Positions 1-5,219 of a stretch of DNA of 5,219 bases are shown piece after piece; the stretch's first letter is position 1; each line of letters begins with the position of its first letter. A program made the translations under genes and the position numbers. Below the pieces are notes generated by a model. The model was given only the letters and a program-made list of their open reading frames with translations, searched no databases and was not told the origin of the DNA. The stretch comes from Methanosarcina sp. (GTDB taxonomy: Archaea > Halobacteriota > Methanosarcinia > Methanosarcinales > Methanosarcinaceae), in contig DUIO01000264.1 in assembly GCA_013330315.1 (NCBI GenBank), positions 5,910 to 11,128 on the forward strand, in the 5' to 3' direction.

Positions 1-61
1 CATAAATAGTTGCTCTGACAATTCAAACCTGTTGAAGTAACCCTTTTATTTACGGGCTTTT

Positions 62-76
62 AAAAAATATATATTT
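62..76 (+). promoter_or_regulatory. Probable TATA box/BRE promoter of sppA
   Basis: An A-run followed by alternating TATATAT lies in an otherwise mixed leader, which matches the archaeal BRE/TATA arrangement bound by TFB and TBP. With the usual spacing of about 25 bases, transcription would begin near 95-100 and leave a leader of roughly 90 nt before the ATG at 189. A weaker TATA-like stretch (TTTAATAG, 111-118) would give a leader of about 45 nt. The assignment rests on composition and position only. The rest of 1-188 shows no convincing gene. Confidence 0.5.
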
Positions 77-188
77 GGTAGTTCATCCTTCCGGAGAATC
101 TGCCTGCCCATTTAATAGAGTTTTTCAGCAGTGTATGCATTGACCGGAAATTTAGAGAAAAAATCCAAGAAAAGCGGTCCTGTAAGAT

Positions 189-1418
189 ATGAATGACGAA
201 AATGTAAGTCCAGAAAATCCGAATTCAAAAAACATGAGTCCGGAAGAAGTATCTGGAGATGACCTTTCGAGAAGTAATGCTTTCAATAAACAAGAGAGTG
301 TCATTCCTGAAAGGGGTATTTCAGACAATACCATCAAGGAAAGTTCCTCAGATTCCTATTTTGCTCCTGAAACGCAAGGGACGGCAAAAACGGATCCTCA
401 GGAACCCTCTTCCCTTAATTCTGATAATAAAACGATTAAAAGCGAGCGTTTAAGCATGAATTCGGGCTCTTCTCCTTCCGTACAGAAAAAGAAGCGAAGC
501 AGTACGTCCTATGTTCTGGTCTTACTGGCTCTGGTCACTATTATTCTGGTCAGTATGGCTGCCATTTTTTACGGCCTCGGTTTCGGAGGAAATCTCGGAA
601 GCTCGGAGAAGATAGCGGTAATTTATGTACAGGGCTCCATGCTCACCGGAAACGTTCCAGCCGGGCTTGGCTATGCAACTTCAGAGGAAATTTCTGAAAA
701 TATCCACAGTGCAGTAGCGGATGAAAATGTCAGGGCAATAGTGCTCCGGATAAATAGCCCTGGGGGGTCTCCTGCAGCTGCCCAGGAAATTTCCATAGAG
801 ATCGAAAAAGCCCAGGAACAGGGTATTCCGGTTGTCGTTTCCATGGGGGATCTTGCAGCCAGCGCTGCCTATTATATTGCTGCGCCTGCAGACTATATCT
901 TTGCAAATCCTTCTACGAGTACGGGGTCTATAGGAGTTATATGGACCTTCCAAAATATGTCAGGTTTTTATGAACAGGAGGGAATAGATTATTATATCTC
1001 AAAGTCCGGAGAGTTCAAGGATATGGGGGGGACATGGAGAGGGCTTACGGATGAAGAAAAAGAATATGCTGACAGCGTTGTTATGGATAGTTATGAAGAT
1101 TTTGTCACTCAGGTTTCAGAAGGGCGTGACCTGAGCCGGAGCGAAGTCAAAGAACTTGCAGATGGGCGAATTTACACAGGGCTAAGAGCAAAAGATCTCG
1201 GGCTTATAGATGATTTCGGAAACCTGTATGATGCAATTGATAAGGCTGCAGAACTGGGAGGAGTTCAGGGTGAGCCAAAAGTCATATACATGAACAGGCT
1301 GAGCCTCTCAAAGTTACTTCTCGGTTCGGAATCCGGGACTTCGGATGAAGAATCCAGTCCGTCTGTCAATTACTTTGAAAAAAGTCCTTATGGGAGAATT
1401 CTTGCCTGCATAAGGTAA
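189..1418 (+). CDS. sppA: Signal peptide peptidase SppA (S49 family serine protease), membrane-anchored
   Basis: This 409-residue protein is a signal peptide peptidase A, a membrane serine protease that degrades signal peptides left in the membrane after secretion. Residues 1-105 are hydrophilic and rich in Ser, Asn, Glu and Asp, and look disordered. A basic cluster KKKR (100-103) precedes one transmembrane helix (about 108-130), so the tail should be cytoplasmic and the protease domain (about 140-375) outside. The S49 hallmarks are present: NSPGG (189-193), the nucleophile S225 in AASAAYY, GSIGV (246-250) and the general base K277 in SGEFKDMG. The Ser-Lys spacing of 52 matches the single-domain bacterial SppA pattern (Bacillus Ser147/Lys199). 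The C-terminus (379-409) is again Ser/Glu-rich. The start is uncertain: an in-frame TAA at 183-185 excludes extension, but no clear Shine-Dalgarno precedes ATG 189. Met16 (234) and Met90 (456), which keeps the helix, are alternatives and also lack one. The gene appears monocistronic. Confidence 0.93.
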   Translation: MNDENVSPENPNSKNMSPEEVSGDDLSRSNAFNKQESVIPERGISDNTIKESSSDSYFAPETQGTAKTDPQEPSSLNSDNKTIKSERLSMNSGSSPSVQKKKRSSTSYVLVLLALVTIILVSMAAIFYGLGFGGNLGSSEKIAVIYVQGSMLTGNVPAGLGYATSEEISENIHSAVADENVRAIVLRINSPGGSPAAAQEISIEIEKAQEQGIPVVVSMGDLAASAAYYIAAPADYIFANPSTSTGSIGVIWTFQNMSGFYEQEGIDYYISKSGEFKDMGGTWRGLTDEEKEYADSVVMDSYEDFVTQVSEGRDLSRSEVKELADGRIYTGLRAKDLGLIDDFGNLYDAIDKAAELGGVQGEPKVIYMNRLSLSKLLLGSESGTSDEESSPSVNYFEKSPYGRILACIR

Positions 1419-1430
1419 TTATCATCTCTC

Positions 1431-1473
1431 TTTTTTCATTGTTTTTGTTTATTTTTCGATTTTTCGACTTTTT
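1431..1473 (+). terminator. T-run terminator downstream of sppA
   Basis: Starting 12 bases after the sppA stop there are five T-runs of 5-6 bases (1431-1436, 1442-1446, 1452-1456, 1460-1464, 1469-1473) with no stable hairpin. Archaeal RNA polymerase terminates on such oligo-T stretches without needing a stem, so this fits an sppA terminator separating it from serS. The call is inferred from composition. Confidence 0.5.
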
Positions 1474-1495
1474 ATAGTAAACCTGTGGTCCAAGA

Positions 1496-1514
1496 ATAGC
1501 AAAATATATATTAG
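1496..1514 (+). promoter_or_regulatory. Probable serS promoter (BRE/TATA element)
   Basis: An element of the form GCAAAATATATATTA lies about 35-40 bases before the serS ATG, with purine/A-rich bases in the BRE position just upstream of the TATA core. The usual 25-base spacing puts the transcript start at about 1530-1537, leaving a leader of only about 6-13 nt. The only SD-like sequence (AGGA, 1524-1527) is 15 bases from the ATG and would lie outside such a transcript. A second possible TATA (TTTTTATAG, 1469-1477) would give a leader of about 40 nt that includes it. Confidence 0.5.
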
Positions 1515-1518
1515 CTAA

Positions 1519-2805
<1,287 letters not shown>

Positions 2806-2868
2806 GAGCCGGTGAATCCTCGATAAGAGTCCGTTAATTCTCGATAAGAGCCTGTTAATCATTCAGGC
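2806..2868 (+). repeat. Imperfect 21-bp tandem repeat, three units
   Basis: Immediately after the serS stop codon three 21-bp units lie head to tail (2806-2826, 2827-2847, 2848-2868). Units 1 and 2 match at 17 of 21 positions and both end in CTCGATAA. Unit 3 keeps the first half (GAG-C-GTTAAT pattern) but diverges at its end, where it forms the right arm of a hairpin. The exact 11-mer CTCGATAAGAG occurs at 2819-2829 and 2840-2850. The units carry no open frame of note, and their function is unknown. Confidence 0.75.
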
Positions 2869-2871
2869 TCT
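2847..2871 (+). terminator. Stem-loop downstream of serS (possible 3'-end hairpin)
   Basis: AGAGCCTG (2847-2854) and CAGGCTCT (2864-2871) are perfect 8-bp inverted arms around a 9-base AT-rich loop, within the third repeat unit and 41 bases past the serS stop. No T-run follows directly, so it is not a classical bacterial terminator. It could protect or define the mRNA 3' end, with termination at the T-runs further on (2959 onward). The hairpin is directly visible; its role is inferred. Confidence 0.5.
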
Positions 2872-2918
2872 ACTATAGCCGTCTATACGCCCGCAAAATG
2901 AAAGGAACAAAAGGCGAA

Positions 2919-2934
2919 ATGTTCATTTGAACAT
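2919..2934. repeat. 16-bp palindrome between convergent genes
   Basis: ATGTTCA (2919-2925) and TGAACAT (2928-2934) are perfect 7-bp inverted arms with a 2-base centre. On the minus strand it follows the GH15 gene and precedes short T-runs (complements of A-runs 2909-2912 and 2895-2898), so it could mark the GH15 transcript end. It also has the shape of a dimeric regulator site, but no promoter lies nearby on either strand, which makes that less likely. Confidence 0.45.
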
Positions 2935-2943
2935 CCTGTGATT

Positions 2944-2998
2944 AACGGGTATCTATTCTTTTTTCATTGCCCGTTCTTATTTTTCTTTAAACATTTTT
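2944..2998 (+). terminator. T-rich terminator region for serS
   Basis: AACGGG (2944-2949) and CCCGTT (2970-2975) pair as a 6-bp stem around a loop holding a T6 run (2959-2964). Further T5 runs follow at 2980-2984 and 2994-2998. Oligo-T tracts are the archaeal termination signal, and this is the densest one on the plus strand between serS and the oncoming GH15 gene, so serS transcription most likely stops here. Confidence 0.5.
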
Positions 2999-3012
2999 CA
3001 TAACTTGGAGCC

Positions 3013-4989
3013 TTATTCATAATTCCCTGCATTTTTTCTGCAAATCTTGTCAAAGAGAATGATATTGTCAAGGATTAAAGAACCGCTCCAGCCAAGTGGA
3101 ATTGCCCATGCCGGTTTGCCTGTGGACTTATCCACCTGTTCAGGGAGAAGCCCTGTGCTGGTCGCTCCCGCAAGCGCCCACCTGAGGCACTTAATCCCTT
3201 CCTCAGTCAGTTTTTTTGCCTCTTCGGCATATGGTCCTTCTTTTCCGTTGGGAAGGTCAAGGACAAAAGCAAACATAGCCTCTGAGAGCCAGAGAGTGGT
3301 TACTATCCATGGGTTTCCGTCGATATAGGTGTCGTTTTCGTAACGCTTGATTCCGTAACCCGTATTTATGGGAATTGAAAGTTTTTTCTGGATATTTTCT
3401 ATCAGGAAAAGGATCATATCCCTTTCTACAGGGTCTTTCGGGGAGAGCATTCCAAAGGGCATATAAGCGCCCAGTATACTCGCATCGATAGTTTTATCCA
3501 GCTTTTCATGAATGATTCCTTTTGCAAAGTAGCCTTCTTGAAGCCAGAAACGGTCAATTGTAGCCTGCTTGATAAATTCGGCTCTCTTTTTCCAGCGCCT
3601 TGCCATGCCGGACTCTCCGTTTTCTTCTGCAAGGTGTGAAGCGCCCATAAGCCCTGCATAGATCGAAGCATTGGTATATGTGAAAATTCCGTAATAGGTC
3701 TCCCAGAGGTCCATACAGCTCTCATGCAGACCTGATTTGGTCCGCTTCATCAGGTATTCGGCAGCCCTGAGGACAGAGACCCATACCTCTTCCAGAAACT
3801 CAACCTTTTTCAGGCCTTCAAGGATCCTGTAATACACGTCCATGGCATGAAGTGTGGACCCTGTCTCGTCTATCTGGGTTGAATAGTCAAAATTTCCCCA
3901 GGAAGGGGCGATGTCCCCATTGAGCCAGTACCTCTGGAACCATGAACCGTCAGGCAGCTGGGTCCGGATACACCATTTGAAGAATCTGTCGCAATATTCG
4001 GGATATCCGGAATGCTTGAGGGCCAGGACTAACTCCGAAGTATCTCTATTCCAGCAAAACCCATATCCACCGCATTTCTCAAAGTTGGAATCAAACTCCG
4101 GAGCAGCTACAAAAGACCCGTATTCGTGGTCGTTCAGGAGGTAAAGCATAAGAAGAGCCCGGTTATAAGCATTAAATAGCTCCTGACGCAGGTTATCGTA
4201 TCCTTCAATCCCGGGCATTTTAAGCACATGTTTTTTCGACAGCCACATAACCCAGTATTCCCGCGTTTTCTCAAAGATCTGTTCCAGGGGCAGTTTGGAC
4301 AGCTCACGCATCCTTTTATACAGGAGACTACGAGAAGATGCGGCCCCTATAAAAATAACGAATTCATTTGCCCCGTCAGCTCCAAGTTCGAGGTCCCAGC
4401 CGGCAGCATTATTGATATTTCCGATATCTTCTTTATTCCGTTGCAGCTTCCCGTCTTCCATATCATACTTGGAATTTGTCCACCAGACGGTGTCCATGGC
4501 TTTTCCGACCTGCCATTCAGTAAACTCGGGCAGGGCATAGAGCCCTATATAATAATCCTGCCAGTATTGGGCAAGCATATGGGCTTCCGAGTCGCAAAAA
4601 CCCGAGTTTTTCTTTGAGGTCTCCCCAACATCGAAGTTCGAGTAATAGAAAAACTTCCCGGACATTTTCTGCTGGGACTGCACCTTAAATCTACGGATAA
4701 GGACAGGGACGTCAGGGTGTACGAGGTCGAGAATAGAAATTCTGATCCCTGAATCGTGGTAAAGCTTTGTGGATACGATATTGGTATCTTCTATATAGTT
4801 CTGAATTGAATGCCATTCGTTGTCGTTTGTCCAGAGAAGCCTTTCTCCTGTGTGGATGCAGGCAAGGGATTCCTCCACATGCTGGGCATGGTCCCTGCGG
4901 GGATAAAACAGGCCCAGAATTTCCCCTTTTCTTCCCATTGTTACAAGAAGTTCGTTATTTCCAAGGATAACATTCGGTTGCCTGATCAC
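3013..4989 (-). CDS. GH15 family glycoside hydrolase, glucoamylase-like (glucan 1,4-alpha-glucosidase)
   Basis: A 658-residue GH15 enzyme, predicted to release glucose from alpha-glucan ends with inversion. No signal peptide or membrane helix is visible, so it should act in the cytosol, plausibly on stored glycogen. The N-terminal part (about 1-260) is the beta-sandwich domain of prokaryotic glucoamylases. Residues about 265-650 form the (alpha/alpha)6 barrel. Hallmarks in order: CWNRDTSE (312-319, the substrate-binding W-x-RD), QIDETG (372-377) with E375 as probable general acid, DLWE (427-430), GNPWIVTTLWL (558-568), LLPEQ (614-618) with E617 as probable general base, and the AIPLGWSGS end motif (629-637). 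Both catalytic acids are present and the length is normal for archaeal members. The GTG start follows a strong GGGGAG ribosome site and overlaps the upstream V4R gene stop by 4 bp, so the two are translationally coupled. Some archaeal GH15 proteins are trehalases, so the exact substrate is not settled by sequence. Confidence 0.93.
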   Translation of the reverse strand: MIRQPNVILGNNELLVTMGRKGEILGLFYPRRDHAQHVEESLACIHTGERLLWTNDNEWHSIQNYIEDTNIVSTKLYHDSGIRISILDLVHPDVPVLIRRFKVQSQQKMSGKFFYYSNFDVGETSKKNSGFCDSEAHMLAQYWQDYYIGLYALPEFTEWQVGKAMDTVWWTNSKYDMEDGKLQRNKEDIGNINNAAGWDLELGADGANEFVIFIGAASSRSLLYKRMRELSKLPLEQIFEKTREYWVMWLSKKHVLKMPGIEGYDNLRQELFNAYNRALLMLYLLNDHEYGSFVAAPEFDSNFEKCGGYGFCWNRDTSELVLALKHSGYPEYCDRFFKWCIRTQLPDGSWFQRYWLNGDIAPSWGNFDYSTQIDETGSTLHAMDVYYRILEGLKKVEFLEEVWVSVLRAAEYLMKRTKSGLHESCMDLWETYYGIFTYTNASIYAGLMGASHLAEENGESGMARRWKKRAEFIKQATIDRFWLQEGYFAKGIIHEKLDKTIDASILGAYMPFGMLSPKDPVERDMILFLIENIQKKLSIPINTGYGIKRYENDTYIDGNPWIVTTLWLSEAMFAFVLDLPNGKEGPYAEEAKKLTEEGIKCLRWALAGATSTGLLPEQVDKSTGKPAWAIPLGWSGSLILDNIILFDKICRKNAGNYE

Positions 4990-5219
4990 CTGATCTCCCC
5001 TCTGAGCTGCTGTTCCTGGTTAGAGTTGGTGGGAGCCAGTGAGATTATATGTTCGCAGACACCCTTCCCTGTGGCTTTACAGCTTACTTCCCTTACGCTT
5101 ATATTCTTCCCGAAGTATTCTGTCAGATAGCCTGCAAAATATCCGCTCATAAAGGCACAGACTGGCTGATCCGACCCTCCGTAAACATCAGCTATAAACG
5201 AATCTTTTACAATAATTTT
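4986..5219 (-). CDS. V4R-domain protein, C-terminal part (cut by window edge)
   Basis: Only the last 77 residues are in the window, in frame to the edge; the start lies beyond 5219. The segment reads as the end of a V4R (4-vinyl reductase-like) domain: a GSDQPVC stretch (15-21 of the visible part), the helix SGYFAGYLTEYFGKN, then the typical closing beta strands with C47 and C55 in a C-x7-C arrangement around ATGKG, and CEHIIS at the domain end. V4R domains are small-molecule sensor modules found in archaeal regulators, in BchJ and at the N-terminus of XylR/DmpR-type activators. The paired cysteines may bind metal or a ligand. A hydrophilic Gln/Asn-rich tail of about 15 residues follows. Nothing here shows whether the full protein has a DNA-binding domain upstream. 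The TGA stop overlaps the GH15 start (GTGA), so this is the first or an internal gene of the same operon. Confidence 0.8.
   Translation of the reverse strand, partial: KIIVKDSFIADVYGGSDQPVCAFMSGYFAGYLTEYFGKNISVREVSCKATGKGVCEHIISLAPTNSNQEQQLRGEIR
4995..5000 (-). promoter_or_regulatory. Ribosome binding site of the GH15 gene
   Basis: GGGGAG reads on the minus strand five bases before the GTG at 4989-4987 and lies inside the end of the V4R coding region. It supports the GTG start, whose GTGA also contains the V4R stop codon. This is the only well-placed Shine-Dalgarno in the window; sppA and serS lack one. Confidence 0.75.

Noticed and set aside
2..40. Open frame running in from the left edge and ending at TAA 38-40, possible tail of an upstream gene
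   Set aside because: Only 12 codons with no recognisable protein character; an open stretch this short is expected by chance.
89..149. TTCCGG (89-94) and CCGGAA (144-149) as a possible leader hairpin or regulator site
   Set aside because: Six bases, nearly self-palindromic, separated by about 50 bases and not extendable on either side; too weak to support.
2806..2868. The repeats as a CRISPR array
   Set aside because: The units are contiguous with no unique spacers, imperfect, only three in number, and no cas genes are nearby.
4228..4617. 129-residue plus-strand open frame, and other long frames opposite the GH15 gene
   Set aside because: They lie entirely within the convincing GH15 coding region, lack ribosome sites and show no domain character; they are antisense shadows.

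Overview
The window looks like chromosomal DNA of a methanogenic archaeon, most probably Methanosarcina or a close relative. The evidence is AT-rich intergenic DNA with archaeal TATA-like boxes, T-run (not hairpin-plus-U) gene ends, a bacterial-type seryl-tRNA synthetase inside an archaeal setting, and a V4R-domain protein next to an intracellular GH15 glucoamylase-like enzyme. The genus is inferred from protein character and gene content. No database search was possible.

Layout: two plus-strand genes occupy the left half. The first (189-1418) is a membrane-anchored signal peptide peptidase A (SppA, family S49) with an intact Ser/Lys dyad and a long hydrophilic N-terminal tail. A T-rich gap of about 120 bp carries a likely terminator and a strong TATA-like element. 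It leads into a full-length bacterial-type seryl-tRNA synthetase, serS (1543-2805). On the right half the minus strand carries a two-gene unit read from right to left. It begins with the C-terminal 77 residues of a V4R-domain protein cut by the window edge (4986-5219). This overlaps by 4 bp (GTGA) with a complete GH15 glycoside hydrolase (3013-4989). serS and the GH15 gene converge on a 207-bp gap (2806-3012) holding an imperfect 21-bp tandem repeat, an 8-bp hairpin, a 16-bp palindrome and T-runs, which reads as a two-way transcription stop region.

Functionally these are three unrelated units: membrane protein quality control (SppA), translation (SerRS), and storage-polysaccharide breakdown possibly tied to a small-molecule sensor (GH15 plus V4R). 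I see no CRISPR array, transposon, tRNA, rRNA or defence system. The region looks like ordinary chromosome, and its more interesting points are modest: the V4R-GH15 coupling, the SppA tail with its uncertain start, and the structured convergent intergenic region.
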